NCBI GenBank assembly: GCA_030340625.1
Contig: JAOPHQ010002276.1
Span: 714,501 to 778,500, forward strand
Source of the DNA: Merluccius polli
Lineage: Eukaryota > Chordata > Actinopteri > Gadiformes > Merlucciidae
Reading direction: 5' to 3'
Length of the DNA: 64,000 bases
The translations under genes and the position numbers were made by a program. Under the pieces are notes generated by a model. The model searched no databases, was not told the DNA's origin, and saw only the letters and a list, made by a program, of their open reading frames with translations. Positions 1-10,954 of the stretch are shown piece after piece. Position 1 is the stretch's first letter. Each line of letters starts with the position of its first letter.

Positions 1-678
1 GCATATGTTCTGACTACTGGTGATGAGTGGATCCGTGGGGAAGGCACACATGGGTACGTGTTGGTAACCTTGGCGTGTGGGCCTTGCCTATGGATCACAA
101 GATGGGCATTAAATTTGTGAACTGTCCAACCTGAGGTTGGATAAGGATACGGGGGATAACACTGTGATGATGTTTGAGAAACCTGCGTGCATGGAAACCA
201 CCTGAGCAATTGCATGCAAGTCTGCAAGGCGTTTATAGTTCAATATAGGTTTACTGTTCTTATACCTGGAGGTATTCGATTTTGCGTATAAGCATATAAG
301 TATTTGAAGGGATTTCATATGAGGAAAATACTATGCATTAATTACTGTGCCTTTATGTCCTCAGGATACTGTGATGATGGTATGACATATTGATTGTATG
401 ATGTGATGGTAATTTGTCTACTGTTTGTTGGCTACGGCCCATGTATTCTTTGAGACACACCAAGGTGAATGCCGTCCACTTTAGAGACGCGACAGGTTTT
501 CCTCCTGTATAGAGGGGGGTTTTCCCGAACTAAGTCGGTTGGTGATGTTGACCCACGGTAACCAATCCGTGGGGTTTTTTATTTTCGCTTGAATTTATAC
601 TCACCATTTTTAGACCTCACATGATACATTGCATTATTAATTTATAGTATGGTCATCAGTGATGACCAAGGAGGGACT
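1..678. other. Non-coding tract before an LTR; possible retroviral 3' interior
   Basis: No reading frame of note. The last bases before the LTR (667-678) are a purine-rich stretch, AAGGAGGGA followed by C, directly abutting the TGTT start of the LTR. This resembles a polypurine tract and would make the LTR a 3' LTR whose provirus begins left of the window. That is inference from one short motif; no env or pol protein is recognisable here. Confidence 0.3.
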
Positions 679-1120
679 GTTGCGAATAAATAATAACGTA
701 TGTATCAGCAGGCTGTAATATCTACACATAGCCACAAAGGAGTAGAAATAAATATACAAGTTGTATTAACTGCACCTCAACACTAGGTGGCGGCAAACAT
801 AATACACTGGGGGCGGGCGCTCAACACTAGCCATTATGCGTCATAGAGGCCACGCCTCCTGCCCAGAGACCATCCGGGCGGAAACATCCGGTTAGAATCA
901 GAAACTAGTGGTGGGCGATACTGTAAAATTTGGTATCGATCCGATACCAAGTACATATAGGGTCAGTATTGCCGATACCGATACCGATACGATACTTTTT
1001 ACTTAAAAAAAAATCTTTTGTGTAGGGGAGAACAGTATGTCATTATGAATGAATGATCAATTCTTTAGGACATATTTTTTATTAATGTATTGAAGTGCAC
1101 AAAATTATTAGTTATTATTC

Positions 1121-1731
1121 ACTGTAGAATGAATTCTTTACAGCCTTTTTTAAAACAAGAAAAAAATAACAAAAAAAATAACAAAAATCTCTCCCTTTTT
1201 TCTGCTTTTAAAAGCAAATGAAATAATGTGCACGCAATTATAACTGAAGAACAAACCAACAACACATAGCTGTGCAATTACATTCCCTGAGCCCCCCCTT
1301 CTGGGCCCTGTTCCCTGTTGAAGTCACTGTAGAATTAATTCTTTACAGCCTTTTTTAAAACAAGAACAAAATAACAAAAATCTCTCCCTTTTTTCTGCTT
1401 TTAAAAGCAAATGAAATAATGTGCACTCAAGTATTACTGAAGAACAAACCAAAAACACATATAGCTGTGCAATTACATTCCCTGAGCCCCCCCTTCTGGG
1501 CCCTGTTCCCTGTTGAAGTCATTGTAGAATTAATTCTTTACAGCCTTTTTTTTAAAACAAGAACAAAATAACAACAATCTCTCCCTTTTTTCTGCTTTTA
1601 AAAGCAAATGAAATAATGTGCACTCAATTATTACTGAAGGTCAAACCAAAAACACATATAGCTGTGCAATTACATTCCCTGAGCCCCCCCCCCCCCCCCC
1701 CCCTTCTGGGCCCTGTTCCCTGTTGAAGTCA
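1121..1731. repeat. Three-copy ~200-bp tandem repeat inside hAT-A
   Basis: Three successive units start near 1121, 1326 and 1521. Each runs from TGTAGAATNAATTCTTTACAG through a T-rich tract, AAAGCAAATGAAATAATGTG and GCTGTGCAATTACATTCCC to CCCTGTTGAAGTCA. The third unit has an expanded run of about 18 C. The repeat lies just 3' of the transposase gene, between its stop and the TIR. Confidence 0.9.
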
Positions 1732-4174
1732 GAGGTTTTTATTGAGAAACAACAACATATTTACATTTTTAGCCTTTATGGCACTTCTTCTATCGCTTAC
1801 TAGCTGTCCTGCCTTGGAGAAGATCCTGATGGAACTGACTCCCAGGTGTTTCCTGGCTAGCTTGCTTAGAGAGGGGAATGTTGCCTCATTCTGTTTCCAC
1901 CAAAGAAGTGGGTCTTGATCCCTTAGAACTGGCTTCTCTTCTGTGTAGCGGCGCATTTCAATTAGGGAGTCTGTGCCAGCTGTGCGATGCTGCTGGGAAG
2001 CTTGTACTTGGGAATCAAAGTCCATCCATATCCCACCTTTTGCAGCAGCCCCTGCAGGGGAGCAGGAGTTAGTCGCAGGAGCCATTGATGAGGCAGAGCT
2101 TGAGTTTGGATCAGGAGGGGCTGACATTGAAGGGGCTGAGGTCTGGTTGATCAACTGCATTTCAGCGATGAGTCGCGTTTTCACAGGTTCAACATTTGCC
2201 ATATCACGGAACCCAAGGCTTTTAAATCTTATGTCCAGGTAGGTGCTGACTGCAAGACCATAACAGGTTTCAATACCTCTGAAACGACGCTGACATTGTG
2301 CTGACAGCTCAGCAGCTAGCCTGTTACCCTGGCGTTCATTAGATGCAGTTGATTTCAAAAGGAGTGATACCAGTGGAATCACCTTTGACACTGAAACATG
2401 TTTTTCAGATGATATTTCTCTGGTGATTTCCTCAAATGGTCTCAGGGCATCAACAGAGAGACTTATCAATGACCAATGTTCCTCACTTAAGCACAGCGAG
2501 CTCTTTCCAAGCAGACAAAGCACAGTAGTCACCACATCCTTCTGCTCATGCAGTCTCTCAAACATGTAGAATACAGAATTCCACCTCGTTTCTACTGATT
2601 GAATCAGTTTATGCTCTGGAAAATTCTGTTGCTTTTGGATTTCTTTGAGCTTATCTGCTGCTCTTGTGCTGTGGTGAAAGAAGGTTACTATAGCACTGCA
2701 TTTGTGTTGGATGTCCAGAAGACCAGGGAGAGCCTTAATGGAGTCTTTCACCACTAAATTTAAGGTGTGTGCAAAGCATGGATAATGTTTCCACCCTGCT
2801 CTGTGCACAGCAGCAACCATATTGGCACCATTATCTGTTATTACTGCCTGAACTTTGTCTGATATTCCCCATTCATCAGTGATTCTTTTCAATTCTGAAC
2901 TAATGTTGTCAGCAATGTGTTGTCCTGAAAACCTACAGGTCTCCAAGACATATGCTTGCATTTGCCAGTTCTCATCAATAATATGGCATGAGACAGTTAA
3001 GTAAGCCTCTGTGGTTTGTGATGTCCACATGTCTGTTGTAAGTACAACACTGTTTGTTCCATCCAGAGACTGTTTCACCTTTGAGTGGCACTCCTCATAC
3101 AATGCTGGTATTCTCCCTACTGTTATACTTTTCCTACTTGGTATCTTGTATTGTGGATCAAGTGTCTTGACAAAACTCCTAAAACCTTCATCCTCAACTA
3201 TGGAGAAAGGTTGCAGGTCCTTTGCGATCATTTCAGCCAGTTTTAATGTAATATCCACAGCTCTTGGGGAATCACCTAGATGAAATAAAACGTCTCTCAT
3301 AATGCATGTCAATAATGTAGCCTAAATATAGCATGTCACTTGAGCAAAAAGTGTTATTTGCCTATATTCGGCTATTCTGCAGGGTTGATAGCAATCATAT
3401 ACTATTTATAGATTATACGTTTCAATGGGTTGCAGATATAATAGGCCTACACTACACTTTGACAACAAAAGTGTGTGATAGCTCAAAAACATCCACGTTT
3501 TATAATAGCCTATCAATAAATGTGGTAGTGATGGACATGTTTGGCTATGGAAGAAATAAAATGGAGTGCATGATCGTAGTGCAAGTTAATAAAGACGAGC
3601 CCATTATTATTTTTAGCTTATAACTTTCAGCTATAAGCTCTTATAGTTGCCAGATTAGTAGACACTACCGTTAGGCTGTAGGTCTAAATAATCCTAGTAG
3701 CTACTGGTTTACGACTTCTCACATTTGCACGAGTGTAGCTAAATAAGGGCGCGCGGGATAGGTGAAATGTAGCCTAGGTCTAAAACGAGAGTTAGTCAGG
3801 TTGTTCTCAGTTTCGCGATGTTGTGTTTGAGCAATCACACTACTAATGCTGAATATCCGATACGATATGACTATAATATTATTAGCCTACTCTTACTATA
3901 AGCTACCTGGGTATTCTCTGCCTCTCTGAAATGACTCTGCCAACGAACTCTGTCTCTGTGCCGGCCGTCTGGAAGTGGATGGATTTTCCTCCTCTCTTCG
4001 CTTTCGTAGTTCGTCATTTTCCTTATCATGTGTTTTTAAGTGTTTGTAGAGGTTTGTAGTGTTGCCACAGTATCGAATGGTCTTTTTACATGTATCACAA
4101 CTTGCAGCAGTATCACTTTGTGCAGTAAAATAGCTCCACACAGCGCTTCTCTTCCTCTCGGCCATGTCTCTCAT
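1729..4174 (-). CDS. hAT transposase with N-terminal BED zinc finger (two exons)
   Basis: This is the transposase of hAT-A, the DDE-type enzyme that cuts and pastes hAT transposons. Exon 1 (4174-3907) encodes a BED finger: WSYF, then CDTCKK (C-x2-C), then HLKTH (H-x4-H). Exon 2 (3275-1729) has the catalytic core with TTDMWTS, VITDNGANM and CFAHTLNL, and ends with a C-terminal dimerisation region (RIFSKAGQL, LLFLNKNL). The intron, 3906-3276, has GT-AG ends on the minus strand and joins the frame exactly (1815 nt, 604 residues plus stop). I chose the ATG at 4174 because the BED finger follows at once. In the dimerisation domain the usual Ser-Glu-Arg-Val ahead of FS is replaced by SSIRI with a few residues missing, so activity is uncertain. 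The closest relatives would be ZBED-type hAT proteins, from motif resemblance only. Confidence 0.88.
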
Positions 4175-4774
4175 TCAAAGTGTGGTTCCGCTGCTCCTCT
4201 ACGTGTTACGTTAGTGAGCCACGTGACGGCACGACAACGAATCACAGCAGAGCGGCAGGAGGCTTGGGGAGGAAGAGCAAGGCGTTCGTTCAAGATGTGA
4301 AAACAGCGTTTGCTCAGGATTATAGGCGAGTCGGAGACACGAGCAAAGAATAGTGAACGTAGAGGAGACATTTGAATTAAACTATCGATACTATTACAAT
4401 TGTATCGATCAGATACCAATACCAGCTTTGGCATCGATAGTATCGATTATTTATATCGATCCGCCCACCCCTATCAGAAACCCCCCAGGTAGCGCATCCG
4501 GAAGGACGCAAAGCTTGGGGCTCTCCACGCGTGAACTTTTACTATACCCCTCCTTCTGCTTCATAGATTAAATATAACTAAACCTAAACAAATAAAGTGA
4601 GTTAAAGCGTTCCTGTGTCGGCGGCCTTCTTCCTCGGAACACAACCCCACAGAAACAACATTTCTCCAGGGTGCTTTTTGCTCACCAGAGATTATTTTAA
4701 CCTAGGCAGGTGCAATGACATCTATACCATTCACACTTTTGGAATTACAGTTCTCTACAAGATCATCATGGGGG

Positions 4775-4803
4775 ACCACCTCCCTCCTGGGGAGGGAGGT
4801 GGT
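4775..4803. repeat. Perfect 13-bp-arm hairpin
   Basis: ACCACCTCCCTCC, a TGG loop, then the exact complement GGAGGGAGGTGGT. It sits at the point where the LINE endonuclease reading stops making sense. No function is assigned. Confidence 0.85.
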
Positions 4804-4805
4804 AA

Positions 4806-5530
4806 CATGGAGATGGCGTTTTTAAAGAGTGCACTAGAATAGTCATTGATATACCATTTTTTGATAGTATTTGATTTGATCTGTATGTCAGGAATAAAAG
4901 ATATATCAAAGAAAACACAAAAGTGGTCAGACAGGAAAGGATCAATCACAGAAATATCAGAAATACTGAGACCTTTTGTGATAATCAAGTCCAGGGTGTG
5001 CCCCTTACAATAAGTAGCCCCTTTCACGTGTTGAGACAGTTCTAATGTGTTCAGAATAGCAAACAGTTCTTTCGTACCATTATCATTCAAATCAGTATGA
5101 ACATTAAAGTCACCAGTTATAACCAAATGACATCTGTTTACCCTGAAATACATTTTTAAATATATCAACAACCCCTCCATTTCTTTTTCCAGATCTACAT
5201 ACATCCAAGAAGTTAAAGTTGGGAGGAGCTGTCTCAATCAGAATAGTTGCTTGTTATTTTGTTCCAACCATGTTTCAGTTAAAAACATAAACTCAAGTTT
5301 AGAAGTGGTAATAAAATCATTAACTAACATTAAACAGAAATCTAACATTAAGAAGCCCCATCTTGATGGTGCTATTGACAATGATAGGCTCCAAGGCCAA
5401 TTTTGGTTCGCAGGGAATAGTTATTAAGTATGACAAGTTAGCAGTGTATCTAAATTTCACTTTGTTTACTCTCTTACTAGTCACAACAGGAATGGAGAAG
5501 GTGCCGGGCATTGACATAAGCAGCCTGGGG
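4806..5530 (-). pseudogene. LINE ORF2 fragment: endonuclease domain, L2/CR1-like
   Basis: The minus strand encodes pieces of an apurinic-type (EEP) endonuclease of a non-LTR retrotransposon. Near 5365 it has GLLNVR, the usual start of such domains. Then, after stops and frame changes, come VITGDFNVHTDLN (catalytic Asp/Asn motif), GHTLDLIIT and LSDHF (catalytic Asp-His) at 5237-4860. No reverse transcriptase follows, because the frame runs into an unrelated hairpin-bearing sequence near 4806. The layout resembles the endonuclease of the full-length L2 at 24558-27551, so it is probably the same broad clade. It is dead: 5' truncated, frameshifted and cut off after the endonuclease. Confidence 0.75.
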
Positions 5531-5725
5531 TTCAGCTGATTTTGCGAGATTTCCCTCGTGACATCGTGATATCTTTTCAGTAGTACTCAAGGCTGCAATC
5601 AATACTTCCGTTAGTGTGGGGCACTCGGGGAGGGGGTGGGCGGGGGGCCCTCCACTTGGTTGCATGCGGAGGGGCTGCCTGCCTGCGCCCGGGGCCCCAC
5701 GCCCTGGGCACAGGGAGATAGGGTG
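5531..5725. other. GC-rich flank of ERV-A, unidentified
   Basis: It has runs of G and C (for example 5622-5650) and no recognisable protein or repeat. Together with 11529-11710 it forms the pre-insertion site of ERV-A; the bases GGTG at 5722-5725 recur at 11529-11532. Confidence 0.4.
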
Positions 5726-6298
5726 TGTTGTTAAAAACAAAAAGACGGACGATGGTAAAAGAGAAGAGGCCGACACAATGAAAGAGGTTTCACCTATGTG
5801 TCTAGTTTTATTTAGTAATTAGCAATACAATTACAACATCTGATCAAAATGAGCAAAGAGTGTGAGGGGCGCTAGCCGTCTAGTACTAGAGTCCGAAAAA
5901 GGGACAGAGACACCTCAGCATAGAGCTTGTCTCCGGGGAAGCGCGCTGGGGGGGGGGGGCTGAGTCTTCTCTATATAGCCAGGGCTTCGCCCAGCTGATT
6001 TCAGCCCGCCCAGCTGGTTTCTGTCATGAGGTGTCGTTCCCCTTTGTTACCCCAGACAGTGGCGGTTGGGGTGTGTTGTTTGTTGCGGGTGTTTCCTGTT
6101 ATCTCCGAGTGTCGTCTGGTCCAGTTTTCGCTTTGTCATTGTGACAGTTCTTATTTTGACAGTTTGGGCCTGTCATTTTTGGGTGGTGTCAAGTCCAATT
6201 CTGGTCTCCTCCTTGTGACAGCTATACTTAGCCATCCTTGTATGTACAGTCCGTGTTATCAAGCAACAATCTCTTAGGGGGTCAATTTTTCAACAACA
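5726..6298 (-). repeat. ERV-A 3' LTR
   Basis: The U3-R-U5 order reads leftward. A TATA box (CTATATAG) is near 5970-5980, and AATAAA on the minus strand is at about 5807-5812. It is the same as 10955-11528 apart from scattered substitutions and a G-run of about 10 here against about 20 there. On the interior side, a purine tract (complement of 6390-6402) ending GGGGGAGAAATG resembles a polypurine tract but lies about 90 bp from the LTR edge. Confidence 0.88.
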
Positions 6299-6704
6299 AT
6301 CCCGCTCAAGTGCTCTTCAGGAGCACTTTCACATGTTGGGAAATTACTTCTGGAATAGGACACATAGGTGTATACTCAAAACATTTCTCCCCCACGACGA
6401 GAGGGGAACCTCGCCTTAAGGGCGAGTAAAAACCCTTCCCGACCCGAAAGTCTGGGCGCATTCACCCGTGGTAGGAATAGAATCATCATTATACAATCAT
6501 TATTATACAATCATACCATATAATCACCATCGTCATTACCATGTAATCATTATCGTCATTGTCTTAGCGGGGGAAGGGGGTGGCTCCATTCTCCCGCTCA
6601 GTCCTCAAGGGCAGTTGCCAAAATGGGCTTCCTTTTATCCCATTTTATCACGCGGCTGAGCAGGGAGTGGGCCTATGAGTAGGGAACAGCGGTACATTAG
6701 CTTA

Positions 6705-8492
6705 TTACACTTCATCAACTTTCTCCCAATCATTGACCCCTTGCTCCTCTAACGGGAACAAGGGCATCTGGATGACCCGGTCATTTTCAGCGGACAGAGC
6801 TCCATTGATTAGTCTTACTATTAGCGCACGGATGCAAGGTATGCCACAACAGCCGCATGTGATCAAAATGGTGGAAAATACAGCGACAGACATAAACAGT
6901 GACATCATGAATGCTTTCCATTTCCCGAACATTCCCGCAAACCATTCCTCGAGGGGGCTATCCACCCCAGAGTCCTCAGCCATCAAGCTGGAGAGGGCTC
7001 TCAAGCCTGCTAAGGCCTTGTTGACGGAACCATCTGGAGCAGTATTATTGGGAATGAACGTACAACACTGGTCCCCAAACATGGCACAGACCCCTCCCTT
7101 TTCAGCTAGGAGCATGTCTAGTGCCAGTCGGTTCTGGAATGCCATTAGGGAGGTAGCTGCTAATTGTTCGGAGAGACCCGCAACGGCATCTCTGGTCCGG
7201 TTTGACAGTTTCTGCACATTGTAGTGTATGTAATTTATCCGATCAATATTTTTGTTAGGGGTTACGGGGAACAAGGCAGATATTAGGCGGAGGTTCTCGA
7301 ATCCGGCCGTGATTTGGTCTACTAATTTGAACTCATTGGGGACCCCCCGGGGGATCCCTATGCTATCGATCCATGTGTCTCGGTCGGAGGCGTCCCATTG
7401 GCTACCGGCGTCCCGCTTCTTTCTGCTCTCATGGGCGGCAATCGCGGCGACCTCTTTTGGCCCGACCATGGTTAGGGGAACGACCAATCGGGCTAGAGAA
7501 CATCTACCGTTCCAGGTCGGGGGTAAGGTTAGTAACAGGGTATCGGGACCACATAGCCAATAAAGGTCCTTCCGTCCTACATTGATTCGGGTGACATTCT
7601 TCCACCCAGATACGTTAATGATCGTGGTACAAAGGTTCTGCGCTATTTTCCCCACATATCTGGAACTCCCGGTTTCATCTCTATCGCGCTGAAGGCAAGT
7701 GTAGTTGCTACCTCCTATTTTAAACGGCCCACGATCCGGCAACCGATCCCCACGGCATCGGTTGCCGGATTCATGCTTATGGGGGTACTGACTAGGAGGG
7801 GTCTGGCGGCCGTGCATGCCACGCGATCCTCCATTCCCACTCCCCGGGCCGATGCTATTATCCATCTTAACCACTGATTATCGGAGGGTCCATTGGTTAA
7901 CATTAGAATTGAGTCCGCGGTTCCTAGGGGTGTCGAGGTTAAAGGTGGTCACCCCGTGTCGTGGGTGGCCACCTCTATTTTGGGGACGGGGACTGGGGTC
8001 CCTTTTCTTGGGGTCGCGGGGGTTCGTTTTATTTCTAGGGGCGGGGGAATTTAACAATCGTAATTTGATTAGGCCTTTAGTATCGGTTCCGGCTTGATCT
8101 ACGCCGAGCGCAAGGTATATCGTATTGTTTTCTTTCCCGCAGTACGTTCCCTCCTTGGTATAGGGGGTTGAGGTGACATTTTTTAGTGTGAGGAATATAT
8201 CTACCCCTCCTCCGGTAAGGGCTCGTGCCATCGATCCTGCTTTTTGGAATGGGCGAGTCTTCGCATACTGGGGGCGTTCTTTGACATAACCGCTACTCGC
8301 ATAATGGGGTCCCGTTCCCCATAGTACCGTCTCCCAACGGGTGCACCAATGACGGTCTTTAGTAGAGGGGCCCCCTGAAAAACTAGGATAACTATCACAC
8401 AAGTATACATCATATGCTTTCCAGGCAGACAGGTGTCCGGCACAGTTTATAACATTGCACAGGTTGAACTTGAATACCGTATTGGTGCCCAT
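6705..8492 (-). pseudogene. ERV-A env (SU and TM), frameshifted
   Basis: Envelope glycoprotein of a fish endogenous retrovirus, normally a membrane protein that mediates entry. The surface part reads from 8492 to about 7900. The frame then changes near 7880-7900 and again near 7720-7740, after which surface and transmembrane parts continue to the stop at 6705. Visible marks are a furin-type RKKR, a CX6CC disulphide motif (CAMFGDQCC) preceded by a heptad-like helix, a hydrophobic anchor (MSLFMSVAVFSTILI) with a CGCC palmitoylation-like cluster, and a short cytoplasmic tail. The CX6CC motif is typical of gamma-, delta- and epsilon-type Env. The start is uncertain: 8492 is the first Met of the open stretch, and a signal peptide is not clear. 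As written, no full Env can be made. Confidence 0.85.
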
Positions 8493-8607
8493 GATGTAGT
8501 CCAGGGTAATCCCTCTATACTTTCTCAGGCAGTAGTCTCCTTTAGTATCGTTCGAGGGACCTACTTCTCGTCTTCATCTCGAGGGGGCAGGTGAGGTTGT
8601 CGGGGTT

Positions 8608-9372
8608 TCATGGCGCGTCTGGTCCGGAGGGCCCTGGCTCCTGCCCGGCGGTTTCCTGAAGACGCTGGCTGGTGTCCTGGAGGCTGTCAGAGCCTGGGGT
8701 GTCGGCCCTCCAGAGCCGGGTAAGGTGGTGCCACCTCCGGCCGTGGGGGGTGTCGAGGGAGGCCGAGAAGGGGGTGGCCAGCCGGACCTGGTAGGGGCCT
8801 TTCCACCTGGGCTCCGGAAAGGTCCGTTTGGCAGTCTTGACCCACACCCACTCTCCTGGTTGGACCGCTGGGCTCGTCTCCTCCCTCTCAGGAATGGTGG
8901 TTACCTGGGAGTGCAGATCTCGAGACGCTTGGGTTAGGGCAGTGCAATAACGGTACAGCTGATCGTCTAACTGGTCTGATAGGGGTTCTGCTGGGGTATA
9001 TGGCCCTGGCATAGGTCTCCCTGTAATGATTTCAAACGGGGAAAGCCCCTTCGGTGGGCTATCCCTAACCCTTCCTCTACTTTTGTTACCAGGGCATTAG
9101 CGAAGTGGTTACCATTGTCTGAAGCTACTACTTTTGGGTATCCCCATCAGGGTACAATCTCGGTTGTTAGTATCTTAACTACCGACTCAGCATCTTCTTT
9201 CTTAGTAGGATAGGCCTCTACCCACCCTGAGAATCGACATACTATGACTAGGAGGTATCGATACCCGCCCACCCTCTGCTCCCGTCCCATATCAGTAAAG
9301 TCAATGCATATCTCTTGGAAAGGTAGTTGGGGAACTGGGAACTTCCCTGGGGGACGGGATATCCCTCTCTGG
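8608..9372 (-). pseudogene. ERV-A pol remnant: integrase core end and C-terminal domain
   Basis: This is the last third of retroviral integrase. The core (about 9345-9147) has IDFTDMG with the first catalytic Asp and RYLLVIVCRFSGW, then breaks off at a stop near 9147 ahead of the second Asp. Reading resumes in another frame to give the MLV-type C-terminal domain (9012-8608): GEWVWVKT, PRWKGPYQV and HHLTRLWRAD. Everything from protease to the integrase zinc domain is absent. The upstream edge is a deletion joint with the proline-rich gag at about 9360-9375. It is non-functional, and env lies immediately downstream as in intact retroviruses. Confidence 0.85.
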
Positions 9373-9375
9373 GGG

Positions 9376-10143
9376 CTATGGAGCCAGGGGTCTAGGGGGT
9401 GGAGGCTGGGGGCAGGGGGTTGGTGCGGGTTCGGGGTTGGTGAGGGAGGGGTACAGGTTTGTGGAGGGTGCCCCGGGGGACGGGGTATAGGTGGCCCCGG
9501 GAGGGGCATAGGGAGGGGGGGTAAGTCCTCTGGGTTCAGGGCAACTTGGTTCAGGGGAGGTAGGGAAGGGTGGGACTCCTGTGTCGGGGAATAGGGGCTC
9601 CTTTTCTTTGGATTCTGGAGGATCGGGAGTAGGCTGGGGGCATGGGGGTTTGGTCGGGAGTTGGGGTTCGGGTACGGTCGAGAGATATGACTCGGCCACA
9701 ACCTTCCATTTCTCTAACTGCTTAAGTCGCTTCCGTATCCCCCTAATGGGGCGGAGTGGCCCAGCATTATCCATGGCCACTCGACACCGGGCTGCCCCAG
9801 CCTGTAGCCGGCGCATCAGCCCGGTCAACTGTATACGGCTATACGGGCCGTCACGGGATACCCATCCCTCTTGGACCCACCCTCTCACATACTTTCTGCA
9901 TCTACTAACCCACTTAGCAGCTTCCCGCTTTCCTATCGGCTCACCGTGTCGGGTATGCCGACATTGGAGGTGGTCTTCGACCATTCGTGACTGATCTGCG
10001 GCAGTCAGAGCAACCACCATCCTATCTCTTTTCTTCTTAGCCCCGCTAGGGCGCTCTCTTATTCTACTTACAGGGATCCTTTCTTTTACGACGTACGCGT
10101 TTGTTCCTTCTACCGTGTCTACCCGCCTTCTCCGCAGCGTCAC
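9376..10143 (-). pseudogene. ERV-A gag N-terminal half (matrix and proline-rich region)
   Basis: An open 255-codon frame lies between the leader and the integrase remnant. The N-terminal half is basic and Trp/Arg-rich (KKKRDRMVVAL, REAAKWVSRCRKYVRGW), as in matrix proteins. The second half is strongly proline-rich and includes PPPYAPP, a classical PPxY late-domain motif used to recruit budding machinery. No capsid (major homology region) or zinc knuckle follows. The frame opens inside a minisatellite, so the true start may lie further in, for example at the Met of RMVVAL. I assign it to gag from position and composition; sequence identity to a named virus was not tested. Confidence 0.65.
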
Positions 10144-10322
10144 ACACGCAATATTACTCTATCCGCCTTCACCGTGGCGTCACACACACAACTTTAATCT
10201 CCCCGCCTTCTCCGCGGCGTCACACACACACACAGCTGTAATCTACCCGCCTTCTCCGCAGCGTCACACACACACAGCAGCTAAAATTGACCCGCCCTCT
10301 CCGCGGCGTCACACACGCACAG
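10118..10322. repeat. Leader minisatellite 1 (about five ~45-50-bp units)
   Basis: Each unit is CCGCCTTCTCCGC followed by (A/G)GCGTCACACACAC. It lies in the 5' leader of ERV-A and runs into the start of the gag frame. Confidence 0.85.
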
Positions 10323-10431
10323 CTGTTATACACACACAACTTTACTAATACACGTTTTCCACCTGGACCGGCACCACGGTACAGTGGACTGTTTCACGCC
10401 GACATCTCGGCGGCCGTCACCACAGTCTTTC

Positions 10432-10608
10432 TATTCTAATGATTACACGCCCCAGGCGTAGGTGCCCCAGGCACTATATTCTAATGATTACACGCCCCAG
10501 GCGTAGGTGCCCCAGGCACTATTTTCTAATAATTACACGCCCCAGGCGTAGGTGCCGCAGGCACTATATTGTATAATTACACGCCCCAGGCGTAGGTGCC
10601 CCCAGGCA
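10432..10608. repeat. Leader minisatellite 2 (four ~46-bp units)
   Basis: Four units contain ATTACACGCCCCAGGCGTAG followed by GTGCC(C)CAGGCAC. Each holds a short inverted pair (GCCCCAGGCG, GTGCC...GGCAC) able to form a small stem. It lies in the untranslated leader between the primer site and gag. Confidence 0.88.
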
Positions 10609-10934
10609 CCGCGTGATGCCCTAGGCCCTCATGATTTTCTATTCTAATCGCGTTGGCCTCACCACTCGTGCCCTTCAGTTTATGTTCTATGCTTTGAATT
10701 CAACACAGTTAGAACGGGGATGGCCTTACCCTTTGTCACACCGCCCCCTATTTGGACTAGGCCTATGATTAAAATAAATCCCTGAGCTACCGGGGATTGT
10801 CCTATACAGATTTGACTTATCTATGTGTCAGGTTCTGCTTACCTGTTTAGTTGGGCCCTGGGACGGTGCAACGCGAGGTCGGGCGTCCTCCCGCTTGGTC
10901 GGTTGATCCGGCTCCTCTCGTCCGCCTTGCAAAA

Positions 10935-10952
10935 ATCACGTCGGGGTCACCA
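10935..10952 (-). other. ERV-A primer-binding site, tRNA-Trp type
   Basis: The plus strand reads ATCACGTCGGGGTCACCA, which is the 3' end of eukaryotic tRNA-Trp including CCA. The minus (genomic RNA) strand is therefore its complement beginning TGGTGACCCC. It sits two bases inside the 5' LTR, the standard position. The tRNA identity is from memory of the tRNA-Trp acceptor end. Confidence 0.88.
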
Positions 10953-10954
10953 TT

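Larger units (their letters stand above)
906..4473 (-). mobile_element. hAT-A: complete hAT DNA transposon inserted in the LTR
   Basis: The termini are inverted repeats, TAGTGGTGGGCGAT on the left and the complement of TAGGGGTGGGCGGAT on the right. The 8-bp target duplication TCAGAAAC lies at 898-905 and 4474-4481, which is diagnostic for the hAT superfamily. Subterminal sequence on both sides is rich in GATACCGATA/TATCGAT motifs, a plausible transposase-binding region. The interior holds a three-copy tandem repeat (1121-1731) and a two-exon BED-finger transposase on the minus strand. With TIRs, TSD and an uninterrupted spliced frame it is a candidate autonomous element. Confidence 0.93.
679..4645 (+). 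mobile_element. LTR-1 family retroviral LTR, copy 1, split by a hAT transposon
   Basis: The left part is 679-905 and the right part 4482-about 4645. Together they match the solo copy at 30837-31240 (inverted) and the copy at 46795-47228, sharing GGGGGCGGGCGCT, CATAGAGGCCACGCC and the 3' block GCGGCCTTCTTCCTC. It begins TGTT. A polyadenylation signal AATAAA lies at 4591-4596, which fixes the orientation as plus. No matching target duplication flanks this copy, unlike copy 2, so it is either a terminal LTR of a provirus or has lost one flank. The exact 3' end is uncertain within about 10 bases. Confidence 0.75.

Noticed and set aside
10432..10608. CRISPR-like regular repeats in the ERV-A leader
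   Set aside because: The repeat and the intervening sequence are both conserved in each unit; it is a minisatellite.
10931..10952. tRNA-Trp gene
   Set aside because: Only the 3' 18-20 bases are present, beside an LTR; it is a primer-binding site.
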